Source: Scolanthus callimorphus (Eukaryota; Cnidaria; Anthozoa; Actiniaria; Edwardsiidae). From it: a stretch of DNA of 64,000 nt. Below, piece after piece: positions 1-13,422 of this stretch (its first letter is position 1; each line of letters starts with the position of its first letter). The translations under genes and the position numbers were made by a program. Where the stretch lies: assembly GCA_033964015.1 (NCBI GenBank), contig CM066917.1, positions 124,001-188,000 on the forward strand, in the 5' to 3' direction. The notes beneath the pieces were generated by a model, which was not told the DNA's origin, searched no databases, and saw nothing but the letters and a program-made list of their open reading frames with translations.

Positions 1-298
1 AGACTCAATATTCCTAATGTCAACTTAGAGGATTATGGGTGCCTCAAGTTTGATGTTCTTTTCAATCAATATGCTCAAGAAGATGATATGAACTTTTTAT
101 TTGATATGTCTGCTTCAAGTTGTGGTTTTCACATACTGTCCTCGGTGGCACAGCCTATCATTGCCCACGTGTTGAGGTAACTGTATTCTGGAAATGGCTG
201 AAACAAATGCGATACAAGGTGTAAGAACTCTTTTTGCTAATAATAAAAAAATACAAGGACATTAAGTTGCCTACAAGGGAGGATGTCACGAGAAGCGA

Positions 299-3200
299 TT
301 GCTAGACAGACTCAATATTCCTAATGTCAACTTAGAGGATTATGGGTGCCTCAAGTTTGATGTTCTTTTCAATCAATATGCTCAAGAAGATGATATGAAC
401 ATTTTATTTGATATGTCTGCTTCAAGATGTGGTTTTCACATACTGTCCTCGGTGGGCACAGCCTATCATTGCCCACGTGTTGAGGTAACTGTATTCTGGA
501 AATGGCTGAAACAAATGCGATACAAGGTGTAACAACTCTTTTTGCTAATAATAAAAAAATACAAGGACATTAAGTTACTGTTATAAACTTTTTCTTCTTC
601 CAATCAATATGCTCAAGAAGATGATATGAACTTTTTATTTGATATGTCTGCTTCAAGTTGTGGTTTTCACATACTGTCCTCGGTGGGCACAGCCTATCAT
701 TGCCCACGTGTTGAGGTAACTGTATTCTGGAAATGGCTGAAACAAATGCGATACAAGGTGTAAGAACTCTTTTTGCTAATAATAAAAAATACAAGGACAT
801 TAAGTTGCCTACAAGGGAGGATGTCACGAGAAGCGATTGCTAGACAGACTCAATATTCCTAATGTCAACTTAGAGGATTATGGGTGCCTCAAGTTTGATG
901 TTCTTTTCAATCAATATGCTCAAGAAGATGATATGAACTTTTTATTTGATATGTCTGCTTCAAGTTGTGGTTTTCACATACTGTCCTCGGTGGGCACAGC
1001 CTATCATTGCCCACGTGTTGAGGTAACTGTATTCTGGAAATGGCTGAAACAAATGCGATACAAGGTGTAAGAACTCTTTTTGCTAAAAATAAAAAAATAA
1101 AAGGACATTAAGTTACTGTTATAAACTTTTTCGTCTTCCAATGGCACTATTGCCTACAAGGGAGGATGTCACGAGAAGCGATTGCTAGACAGACTCAATA
1201 TTCCTAATGTCAACTTAGAGGATTATGGGTGCCTCAAGTTTGATGTTCTTTTCAATCAATATGCTCAAGAAGATGATATGAACTTTTTATTTGATATGTC
1301 TGCTTCAAGTTGTGGTTTTCACATACTGTCCTCGGTGGGCACAGCCTATCATTGCCCACGTGTTGAGGTAACTGTATTCTGGAAATGGCTGAAACAAATG
1401 CGATACAAGGTGTAAGAACTCTTTTTGCTAATAATAAAAAAATACAAGGACATTAAGTTACCGTTATAAACTTTTTCTTCTTCCAATGGCACTATTGCCT
1501 ACAAGGGAGGATGTCACGAGAAGCGATTGCTAGACAGACTCAATATTCCTAATGTCAACTTAGAGGATTATGGGTGCCTCAAGTTTGATGTTCTTTTCAA
1601 TCAATATGCTCAAGAAGATGATATGAACTTTTTATTTGATATGTCTGCTTCAAGTTGTGGTTTTCACATACTGTCCTCGGTGGGCACAGCCTATCATTGC
1701 CCACGTGTTGAGGTAACTGTATTCTGGAAATGGCTGAAACAAATGCGATACAAGGTGTAAGAACTCTTTTTGCTAAAAATAAAAAAATAAAAGGACATTA
1801 AGTTACTGTTATAAACTTTTTCGTCTTCCAATGGCACTATTGCCTACAAGGGAGGATGTCACGAGAAGCGATTGCTAGACAGACTCAATATTCCTAATGT
1901 CAACTTAGAGGATTATGGGTGCCTCAAGTTTGATGTTCTTTTCAATCAATATGCTCAAGAAGATGATATGAACTTTTTATTTGATATGTCTGCTTCAAGT
2001 TGTGGTTTTCACATACTGTCCTCGGTGGGCACAGCCTATCATTGCCCACGTGTTGAGGTAACTGTATTCTGGAAATGGCTGAAACAAATGCGATACAAGG
2101 TGTAACAACTCTTTTTGCTAATAATAAAAAAATACAAGGACATTAAGTTACTGTTATAAACTTTTTCTTCTTCCAATCAATATGCTCAAGAAGATGATAT
2201 GAACTTTTTATTTGATATGTCTGCTTCAAGTTGTGGTTTTCACATACTGTCCTCGGTGGGCACAGCCTATCATTGCCCACGTGTTGAGGTAACTGTATTC
2301 TGGAAATGGCTGAAACAAATGCGATACAAGGTGTAAGAACTCTTTTTGCTAATAATAAAAAAATACAAGGACATTAAGTTGCCTACAAGGGAGGATGTCA
2401 CGAGAAGCGATTGCTAGACAGACTCAATATTCCTAATGTCAACTTAGAGGATTATGGGTGCCTCAAGTTTGATGTTCTTTTCAATCAATATGCTCAAGAA
2501 GATGATATGAACTTTTTATTTGATATGTCTGCTTCAAGTTGTGGTTTTCACATACTGTCCTCGGTGGGCACAGCCTATCATTGCCCACGTGTTGAGGTAA
2601 CTGTATTCTGGAAATGGCTGAAACAAATGCGATACAAGGTGTAAGAACTCTTTTTGCTAAAAATAAAAAAATAAAAGGACATTAAGTTACTGTTATAAAC
2701 TTTTTCGTCTTCCAATGGCACTATTGCCTACAAGGGAGGATGTCACGAGAAGCGATTGCTAGACAGACTCAATATTCCTAATGTCAACTTAGAGGATTAT
2801 GGGTGCCTCAAGTTTGATGTTCTTTTCAATCAATATGCTCAAGAAGATGATATGAACTTTTTATTTGATATGTCTGCTTCAAGTTGTGGTTTTCACATAC
2901 TGTCCTCGGTGGGCACAGCCTATCATTGCCCACGTGTTGAGGTAACTGTATTCTGGAAATGGCTGAAACAAATGCGATACAAGGTGTAAGAACTCTTTTT
3001 GCTAAAAATAAAAAAATAAAAGGACATTAAGTTACTGTTATAAACTTTTTCGTCTTCCAATGGCACTATTGCCTACAAGGGAGGATGTCACGAGAAGCGA
3101 TTGCTAGACAGACTCAATATTCCTAATGTCAACTTAGAGGATTATGGGTGCCTCAAGTTTGATGTTCTTTTCAATCAATATGCTCAAGAAGATGATATGA

Positions 3201-3753
3201 ACTTTTTATTTGATATGTCTGCTTCAAGTTGTGGTTTTCACATACTGTCCTCGGTGGGCACAGCCTATCATTGCCCACGTGTTGAGGTAACTGCATTCTG
3301 GAAATGGCTGAAACAAATGCGATACAAGGTGTAAGAACTCTTTTTGCTAATAATAAAAAAATACAAGGACATTAAGTTAGTGTTATAAACTTTTTCTTCT
3401 TCCAATGGCACTATTGCCTACAAGGGAGGATGTCACGAGAAGCGATTGCTAGACAGACTCAATATTCCTAATGTCAACTTAGAGGATTATGGGTGCCTCA
3501 AGTTTGATGTTCTTTTCAATCAATATGCTCAAGAAGATGATATGAACTTTTTATTTGATATGTCTGCTTCAAGTTGTGGTTTTCACATACTGTCCTCGGT
3601 GGGCACAGCCTATCATTGCCCACGTGTTGAGGTAACTGTATTCTGGAAATGGCTGAAACAAATGCGATACAAGGTGTAAGAACTCTTTTTGCTAATAATA
3701 AAAAAATACAAGGACATTAAGTTGCCTACAAGGGAGGATGTCACGAGAAGCGA
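299..3753 (+). repeat. 3455-bp higher-order satellite repeat, copy A
   Basis: Monomer spacings run 538, 345, 345, 345, 539, 345, 345, 345, 308, totalling 3455 bp. The 538/539 steps each contain a full unit plus a 114-bp-deleted unit and a 37-bp head deletion. The seventh ORF-bearing unit (3101) carries GTAACTGCA for GTAACTGTA (Val to Ala). The same order and marker recur at 9432-12886. Confidence 0.85.
1182..1526 (+). repeat. representative full-length satellite monomer
   Basis: A full 345-bp unit chosen to describe the anatomy. Reading frame 1182-1415 gives 77 codons ending in TAA. Upstream the frame stays open for another 18 codons to the TAA in TTATAAAC, so the open stretch is about 95 codons without an in-frame ATG at its head; the first in-frame ATG is internal (DDMNF). 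Twenty bases after the stop lies AATAAA. Before the ORF is a pyrimidine-rich run (CTTTTTCGTCTTCC here, CTTTTTCTTCTTCC in most units). A palindromic E-box CACGTG is followed by GAGGTAACT, which resembles a splice donor. The protein has KGG, an LNIPNVNLEDYGC block and HCPRVEV with an FWKWL tail. I have an unverified impression of similarity to RNase-H-fold or exonuclease-like proteins common in invertebrate genomes, but I cannot name a family. Confidence 0.85.
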
Positions 3754-6700
3754 TTGCTAGACAGACTCAATATTCCTAATGTCAACTTAGAGGATTATGG
3801 GTGCCTCAAGTTTGATGTTCTTTTCAATCAATATGCTCAAGAAGATGATATGAACTTTTTATTTGATATGTCTGCTTCAAGTTGTGGTTTTCACATACTG
3901 TCCTCGGTGGGCACAGCCTATCATTGCCCACGTGTTGAGGTAACTGTATTCTGGAAATGGCTGAAACAAATGCGATACAAGGTGTAAGAACTCTTTTTGC
4001 TAATAATAAAAATACAAGGACATTAAGTTACTGTTATAAACTTTTTCTTCTTCCAATCAATATGCTCAAGAAGATGATATGAACTTTTTATTTGATATGT
4101 CTGCTTCAAGTTGTGGTTTTCACATACTGTCCTCGGTGGGCACAGCCTATCATTGCCCACGTGTTGAGGTAACTGTATTCTGGAAATGGCTGAAACAAAT
4201 GCGATACAAGGTGTAAGAACTCTTTTTGCTAATAATAAAAAAATACAAGGACATTAAGTTGCCTAAAAGGGAGGATGTCACGAGAAGCGATTGCTAGACA
4301 GACTCAATATTCCTAATGTCAACTTAGAGGATTATGGGTGCCTCAAGTTTGATGTTCTTTTCAATCAATATGCTCAAGAAGATGATATGAACTTTTTATT
4401 TGATATGTCTGCTTCAAGTTGTGGTTTTCACATACTGTCCTCGGTGGGCACAGCCTATTATTGCCCACGTGTTGAGGTAACTGTATTCTGGAAATGGCTG
4501 AAACAAATGCGATACAAGGTGTAAGAACTCTTTTTCCTAATAATAAAAAAATACAAGGACATTAAGTTAGTGTTATAAACTTTTTCTTCTTCCAATGGCA
4601 CTATTGCCTACAAGGGAGGATGTCACGAGAAGCGATTGCTAGACACACTCAATATTCCTAACGTCAACTTAGAGGATTATGGGTGCCTCAAGTTTGATGT
4701 TCTTTTCAATCAATATGCTAAGAAGATGATATGAACTCTTTATTTGATATGTCTGCATCAAGTTGTGGTTTTCACATACTGTCCTCGGTGGGCACAGCCT
4801 ATCATTGCCCACGTGTTGAGGTAACTGTATTCTGGAAATGGCTGAAACAAATACGATACAAGGTGTAAGAACTCTTTTTGCTAATAATAAAAAAATAAAA
4901 GGACATTAAGTTACTGTTATAAACTTTTTCTTCTTCCAATGGCACTATTGCCTACAAGGGAGGATGTCACGAGAAGCGATTGCTAGACAGACTCAATATT
5001 CCTAATGTCAACTTAGAGGATTATGGGTGCCTCGAGTTTGATGTTCTTTTCAATCAATATGCTCAAGAAGATGATATGAACTTTTTATTTGATATGTCTG
5101 CTTCAAGTTGTGGTTTTCACATACTGTCCTCGGTGGGCACAGCCTATCATTGCCCACGTGTTGAGGTAATTGTATTCTGGAAATGGCTGAAACAAATGCG
5201 ATACAACGTGTAAGAACTCTTTTTGCTAATAATAAAAAAATACAAGGACACTAAGTTACTGTTATAAACTTTTTCTTCTTCCATGGCACTATTGCCTACA
5301 AGGGAGGATGTCACGAGAAGCGATTGCTAGACAGACTCAATATTCCTAATGTCAACTTAGAGGATTATGGGTGCCTCAAGTTTGATGTTCTTTTCAATCA
5401 ATATGCTCAAGAAGATGATATGAACTTTTTATTTGATATGTCTGCTTCAAGTTGTGGTTTTCACATACTGTCCTCGGTGGGCACTGCCTATTATTGCCCA
5501 CGTGTTAAATTAACTGTATTCTGGAAATGGCTGAAACAAATGCGATACAAGGTGTAAGAACTCTTTTTGCTAATAATAAAAAAATACAAGGACATTAAGT
5601 TAGTGTTATAAACTTTTTCTTCTTCCAATGGCACTATTGCCTACAAGGGAGGATGTCACGAGAAGCGATTGCTAGACAGACTCAATATTCCTAATGTCAA
5701 CTTAGAGGATTATGGGTGCCTCAAGTTTGATGTTCTTTTCAATCAATATGCTCAAGAAGATGATATGAACTTTTTATTTGATATGTCTGCTTCAAGTTGT
5801 GGTTTTCACATACTGTCCTCGGTGGGCACAGCCTATCATTGCCCACGTGTTGAGGTAACTGTATTCTGGAAATGGCTGAAACAAATGCGATACAAGGTGT
5901 AAGAACTCTTTTTGCTAATAATAAAAAAATACAAGGACATTAAGTTGCCTACAAGGGAGGATGTCACGAGAAGCGATTGCTAGACAGACTCAATATTCCT
6001 AATGTCAACTTAGAGGATTATGGGTGCCTCAAGTTTGATGTTCTTTTCAATCAATATGCTCAAGAAGATGATATGAACTTTTTATTTGATATGTCTGCTT
6101 CAAGTTGTGGTTTTCACATACTGTCCTCGGTGGGCACAGCCTATCATTGCCCACGTGTTGAGGTAACTGTATTCTGGAAATGGCTGAAACAAATGCGATA
6201 CAAGGTGTAAGAACTCTTTTTGCTAATAATAAAAAAATACAAGGACATTAAGTTACTGTTATAAACTTTTTCTTCTTCCAATCAATATGCTCAAGAAGAT
6301 GATATGAACTTTTTATTTGATATGTCTGCTTCAAGTTGTGGTTTTCACATACTGTCCTCAGTGGGCACAGCCTATCATTGCCCACGTGTTGAGGTAACTG
6401 TATTCTGGAAATGGCTGAAACAAATGCGATACAAGGTGTAAGAACTCTTTTTGCTAATAATAAAAAATACAAGGACATTAAGTTGCCTAAAAGGGAGGAT
6501 GTCACGAGAAGCGATTGCTAGACAGACTCAATATTCCTAATGTCAACTTAGAGGATTATGGGTGCCTCAAGTTTGATGTTCTTTTCAATCAATATGCTCA
6601 AGAAGATGATATGAACTTTTTATTTGATATGTCTGCTTCAAGTTGTGGTTTTCACATACTGTCCTCGGTGGGCACAGCCTATTATTGCCCACGTGTTGAG

Positions 6701-9431
6701 GTAACTGTATTCTGGAAATGGCTGAAACAAATGCGATACAAGGTGTAAGAACTCTTTTTCCTAATAATAAAAAAATACAAGGACATTAAGTTACTGTTAT
6801 AAACTTTTTCTTCTTCCAATCAATATGCTCAAGAAGATGATATGAACTTTTTATTTGATATGTCTGCTTCAAGTTGTGGTTTTCACATACTGTCCTCGGT
6901 GGGCACAGCCTATCATTGCCCACGTGTTGAGGTAACTGTATTCTGGAAATGGCTGAAACAAATGCGATACAAGGTGTAAGAACTCTTTTTGCTAATATAA
7001 AAAAATACAAGGACATTAAGTTGCCTAAAAGGGAGGATGTCACGAGAAGCGATTGCTAGACAGACTCAATATTCCTAATGTCAACTTAGAGGATTATGGG
7101 TGCCTCAAGTTTGATGTTCTTTTCAATCAATATGCTCAAGAAGATGATATGAACTTTTTATTTGATATGTCTGCTTCAAGTTGTGGTTTTCACATACTGT
7201 CCTCGGTGGGCACAGCCTATTATTGCCCACGTGTTGAGGTAACTGTATTCTGGAAATGGCTGAAACAAATGCGATACAAGGTGTAAGAACTCTTTTTCCT
7301 AATAATAAAAAAATACAAGGACATTAAGTTAGTGTTATAAACTTTTTCTTCTTCCAATGGCACTATTGCCTACAAGGGAGGATGTCACGAGAAGCGATTG
7401 CTAGACACACTCAATATTCCTAACGTCAACTTAGAGGATTATGGGTGCCTCAAGTTTGATGTTCTTTTCAATCAATATGCTAAAGAAGATGATATGAACT
7501 CTTTATTTGATATGTCTGCATCAAGTTGTGGTTTTCACATACTGTCCTCGGTGGGCACAGCCTATCATTGCCCACGTGTTGAGGTAACTGTATTCTGGAA
7601 ATGGCTGAAACAAATACGATACAAGGTGTAAGAACTCTTTTTGCTAATAATAAAAAAATAAAAGGACATTAAGTTACTGTTATAAACTTTTTCTTCTTCC
7701 AATGGCACTATTGCCTACAAGGGAGGATGTCACGAGAAGCGATTGCTAGACAGACTCAATATTCCTAATGTCAACTTAGAGGATTATGGGTGCCTCGAGT
7801 TTGATGTTCTTTTCAATCAATATGCTCAAGAAGATGATATGAACTTTTTATTTGATATGTCTGCTTCAAGTTGTGGTTTTCACATACTGTCCTCGGTGGG
7901 CACAGCCTATCATTGCCCACGTGTTGAGGTAATTGTATTCTGGAAATGGCTGAAACAAATGCGATACAACGTGTAAGAACTCTTTTTGCTAATAATAAAA
8001 AAAATACAAGGACACTAAGTTACTGTTATAAACTTTTTCTTCTTCCAATGGCACTATTGCCTACAAGGGAGGATGTCACGAGAAGCGATTGCTAGACAGA
8101 CTCAATATTCCTAATGTCAACTTAGAGGATTATGGGTGCCTCAAGTTTGATGTTCTTTTCAATCAATATGCTCAAGAAGATGATATGAACTTTTTATTTG
8201 ATATGTCTGCTTCAAGTTGTGGTTTTCACATACTGTCCTCGGTGGGCACTGCCTATTATTGCCCACGTGTTAAATTAACTGTATTCTGGAAATGGCTGAA
8301 ACAAATGCGATACAAGGTGTAAGAACTCTTTTTGCTAATAATAAAAAAATACAAGGACATTAAGTTAGTGTTATAAACTTTTTCTTCTTCCAATGGCACT
8401 ATTGCCTACAAGGGAGGATGTCACGAGAAGCGATTGCTAGACAGACTCAATATTCCTAATGTCAACTTAGAGGATTATGGGTGCCTCAAGTTTGATGTTC
8501 TTTTCAATCAATATGCTCAAAAAGATGATATGAACTTTTTATTTGATATGTCTGCTTCAAGTTGTGGTTTTCACATACTGTCCTCGGTGGGCACAGCCTA
8601 TCATTGCCCACGTGTTGAGGTAACTGTATTCTGGAAATGGCTGAAACAAATGCGATACAAGGTGTAAGAACTCTTTTTGCTAATAATAAAAAAATACAAG
8701 GACATTAAGTTACCGTTATAAACTTTTTCTTCTTCCAATGGCACTATTGCCTACAAGGGAGGATGTCACGAGAAGCGATTGCTAGACAGACTCAATATTC
8801 CTAATGTCAACTTAGAGGATTATGGGTGCCTCAAGTTTGATGTTCGTTTCAATCAATATGCTCAAGAAGATGATATGAACTTTTTATTTGATATGTCTGC
8901 TTCAAGTTGTGGTTTTCACATACTGTCCTCGGTGGGCACAGCCTATCATTGCCCACGTGTTGAGGTAACTGCATTCTGGAAATGGCTAAAACAAATGCGA
9001 TACAAGGTGTAAGAACTCTTTTTGCTAATAATAAAAAAATACAAGGACATTAAGTTAGTGTTATAAACTTTTTCTTCTTCCAATGGCACTATTGCCTACA
9101 AGGGAGGATGTCACGAGAAGCGATTGCTAGACAGACTCAATATTCCTAATGTCAACTTAGAGGATTATGGGTGCCTCAAGTTTGATGTTCTTTTCAATCA
9201 ATATGCTCAAGAAGATGATATGAACTTTTTATTTGATATGTCTGCTTCAAGTTGTGGTTTTCACATACTGTCCTCGGTGGGCACAGCCTATCATTGCCCA
9301 CGTGTTGAGGTAACTGTATTCTGGAAATGGCTGAAACAAATGCGATACAAGGTGTAAGAACTCTTTTTGCTAATAATAAAAAAATACAAGGACATTAAGT
9401 TGCCTACAAGGGAGGATGTCACGAGAAGCGA

Positions 9432-12400
9432 TTGCTAGACAGACTCAATATTCCTAATGTCAACTTAGAGGATTATGGGTGCCTCAAGTTTGATGTTCTT
9501 TTCAATCAATATGCTCAAGAAGATGATATGAACATTTTATTTGATATGTCTGCTTCAAGTTGTGGTTTTCACATACTGTCCTCGGTGGGCACAGCCTATC
9601 ATTGCCCACGTGTTGAGGTAACTGTATTCTGGAAATGGCTGAAACAAATGCGATACAAGGTGTAACAACTCTTTTTGCTAATAATAAAAAAATACAAGGA
9701 CATTAAGTTACTGTTATAAACTTTTTCTTCTTCCAATCAATATGCTCAAGAAGATGATATGAACTTTTTATTTGATATGTCTGCTTCAAGTTGTGGTTTT
9801 CACATACTGTCCTCGGTGGGCACAGCCTATCATTGCCCACGTGTTGAGGTAACTGTATTCTGGAAATGGCTGAAACAAATGCGATACAAGGTGTAAGAAC
9901 TCTTTTTGCTAATAATAAAAAAATACAAGGACATTAAGTTGCCTACAAGGGAGGATGTCACGAGAAGCGATTGCTAGACAGACTCAATATTCCTAATGTC
10001 AACTTAGAGGATTATGGGTGCCTCAAGTTTGATGTTCTTTTCAATCAATATGCTCAAGAAGATGATATGAACTTTTTATTTGATATGTCTGCTTCAAGTT
10101 GTGGTTTTCACATACTGTCCTCGGTGGGCACAGCCTATCATTGCCCACGTGTTGAGGTAACTGTATTCTGGAAATGGCTGAAACAAATGCGATACAAGGT
10201 GTAAGAACTCTTTTTGCTAAAAATAAAAAAATAAAAGGACATTAAGTTACTGTTATAAACTTTTTCGTCTTCCAATGGCACTATTGCCTACAAGGGAGGA
10301 TGTCACGAGAAGCGATTGCTAGACAGACTCAATATTCCTAATGTCAACTTAGAGGATTATGGGTGCCTCAAGTTTGATGTTCTTTTCAATCAATATGCTC
10401 AAGAAGATGATATGAACTTTTTATTTGATATGTCTGCTTCAAGTTGTGGTTTTCACATACTGTCCTCGGTGGGCACAGCCTATCATTGCCCACGTGTTGA
10501 GGTAACTGTATTCTGGAAATGGCTGAAACAAATGCGATACAAGGTGTAAGAACTCTTTTTGCTAATAATAAAAAAATACAAGGACATTAAGTTACCGTTA
10601 TAAACTTTTTCTTCTTCCAATGGCACTATTGCCTACAAGGGAGGATGTCACGAGAAGCGATTGCTAGACAGACTCAATATTCCTAATGTCAACTTAGAGG
10701 ATTATGGGTGCCTCAAGTTTGATGTTCTTTTCAATCAATATGCTCAAGAAGATGATATGAACTTTTTATTTGATATGTCTGCTTCAAGTTGTGGTTTTCA
10801 CATACTGTCCTCGGTGGGCACAGCCTATCATTGCCCACGTGTTGAGGTAACTGTATTCTGGAAATGGCTGAAACAAATGCGATACAAGGTGTAAGAACTC
10901 TTTTTGCTAATAATAAAAAAATAAAAGGACATTAAGTTACTGTTATAAACTTTTTCGTCTTCCAATGGCACTATTGCCTACAAGGGAGGATGTCACGAGA
11001 AGCGATTGCTAGACAGACTCAATATTCCTAATGTCAACTTAGAGGATTATGGGTGCCTCAAGTTTGATGTTCTTTTCAATCAATATGCTCAAGAAGATGA
11101 TATGAACTTTTTATTTGATATGTCTGCTTCAAGTTGTGGTTTTCACATACTGTCCTCGGTGGGCACAGCCTATCATTGCCCACGTGTTGAGGTAACTGTA
11201 TTCTGGAAATGGCTGAAACAAATGCGATACAAGGTGTAACAACTCTTTTTGCTAATAATAAAAAAATACAAGGACATTAAGTTACTGTTATAAACTTTTT
11301 CTTCTTCCAATCAATATGCTCAAGAAGATGATATGAACTTTTTATTTGATATGTCTGCTTCAAGTTGTGGTTTTCACATACTGTCCTCGGTGGGCACAGC
11401 CTATCATTGCCCACGTGTTGAGGTAACTGTATTCTGGAAATGGCTGAAACAAATGCGATACAAGGTGTAAGAACTCTTTTTGCTAATAATAAAAAAATAC
11501 AAGGACATTAAGTTGCCTACAAGGGAGGATGTCACGAGAAGCGATTGCTAGACAGACTCAATATTCCTAATGTCAACTTAGAGGATTATGGGTGCCTCAA
11601 GTTTGATGTTCTTTTCAATCAATATGCTCAAGAAGATGATATGAACTTTTTATTTGATATGTCTGCTTCAAGTTGTGGTTTTCACATACTGTCCTCGGTG
11701 GGCACAGCCTATCATTGCCCACGTGTTGAGGTAACTGTATTCTGGAAATGGCTGAAACAAATGCGATACAAGGTGTAAGAACTCTTTTTGCTAATAATAA
11801 AAAAATAAAAGGACATTAAGTTACTGTTATAAACTTTTTCGTCTTCCAATGGCACTATTGCCTACAAGGGAGGATGTCACGAGAAGCGATTGCTAGACAG
11901 ACTCAATATTCCTAATGTCAACTTAGAGGATTATGGGTGCCTCAAGTTTGATGTTCTTTTCAATCAATATGCTCAAGAAGATGATATGAACTTTTTATTT
12001 GATATGTCTGCTTCAAGTTGTGGTTTTCACATACTGTCCTCGGTGGGCACAGCCTATCATTGCCCACGTGTTGAGGTAACTGTATTCTGGAAATGGCTGA
12101 AACAAATGCGATACAAGGTGTAAGAACTCTTTTTGCTAAAAATAAAAAATAAAAGGACATTAAGTTACTGTTATAAACTTTTTCGTCTTCCAATGGCACT
12201 ATTGCCTACAAGGGAGGATGTCACGAGAAGCGATTGCTAGACAGACTCAATATTCCTAATGTCAACTTAGAGGATTATGGGTGCCTCAAGTTTGATGTTC
12301 TTTTCAATCAATATGCTCAAGAAGATGATATGAACTTTTTATTTGATATGTCTGCTTCAAGTTGTGGTTTTCACATACTGTCCTCGGTGGGCACAGCCTA

Positions 12401-12886
12401 TCATTGCCCACGTGTTGAGGTAACTGCATTCTGGAAATGGCTGAAACAAATGCGATACAAGGTGTAAGAACTCTTTTTGCTAATAATAAAAAAATACAAG
12501 GACATTAAGTTAGTGTTATAAACTTTTTCTTCTTCCAATGGCACTATTGCCTACAAGGGAGGATGTCACGAGAAGCGATTGCTAGACAGACTCAATATTC
12601 CTAATGTCAACTTAGAGGATTATGGGTGCCTCAAGTTTGATGTTCTTTTCAATCAATATGCTCAAGAAGATGATATGAACTTTTTATTTGATATGTCTGC
12701 TTCAAGTTGTGGTTTTCACATACTGTCCTCGGTGGGCACAGCCTATCATTGCCCACGTGTTGAGGTAACTGTATTCTGGAAATGGCTGAAACAAATGCGA
12801 TACAAGGTGTAAGAACTCTTTTTGCTAATAATAAAAAAATACAAGGACATTAAGTTGCCTACAAGGGAGGATGTCACGAGAAGCGA
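9432..12886 (+). repeat. 3455-bp higher-order satellite repeat, copy B
   Basis: Monomer spacings 539, 345, 345, 345, 539, 345, 344, 345, 308 match the 299-3753 block, with the GTAACTGCA marker unit at 12234. The lead unit of both blocks also carries AACATTTTA (Phe to Ile). The preceding block 5977-9431 has the same total length but a different internal order, so it is related by mixing rather than a simple copy. Confidence 0.8.
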
Positions 12887-13422
12887 TTGCTAGACAGACT
12901 CAATATTCCTAATGTCAACTTAGAGGATTATGGGTGCCTCAAGTTTGATGTTCTTTTCAATCAATATGCTCAAGAAGATGATATGAACTTTTTATTTGAT
13001 ATGTCTGCTTCAAGTTGTGGTTTTCACATACTGTCCTCGGTGGGCACAGCCTATCATTGCCCACGTGTTGAGGTAACTGTATTCTGGAAATGGCTGAAAC
13101 AAATGCGATACAAGGTGTAAGAACTCTTTTTGCTAATAATAAAAAATACAAGGACATTAAGTTACTGTTATAAACTTTTTCTTCTTCCATCAATATGCTC
13201 AAGAAGATGATATGAACTTTTTATTTGATATGTCTGCTTCAAGTTGTGGTTTTCACATACTGTCCTCGGTGGGCACAGCCTATCATTGCCCACGTGTTGA
13301 GGTAACTGTATTCTGGAAATGGCTGAAACAAATGCGATACAAGGTGTAAGAACTCTTTTTGCTAATAATAAAAAATACAAGGACATTAAGTTGCCTAAAA
13401 GGGAGGATGTCACGAGAAGCGA

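Noticed and set aside
299..532. Each 77-codon + strand frame as a separate bacterial-style gene with a TTG start
   Set aside because: The context is eukaryotic. TTG is not a credible start, there are no ribosome binding sites or promoters, and the units vary at amino-acid-changing sites; I treat them as satellite.
570..827. - strand ORFs of 75-85 codons (MSLYFLLLAKRVLTPC type) repeated through the array
   Set aside because: They are the complement of the satellite's + strand frame, appear or vanish with the 37-bp deletion and poly-A length changes, and have no start or splice context of their own.
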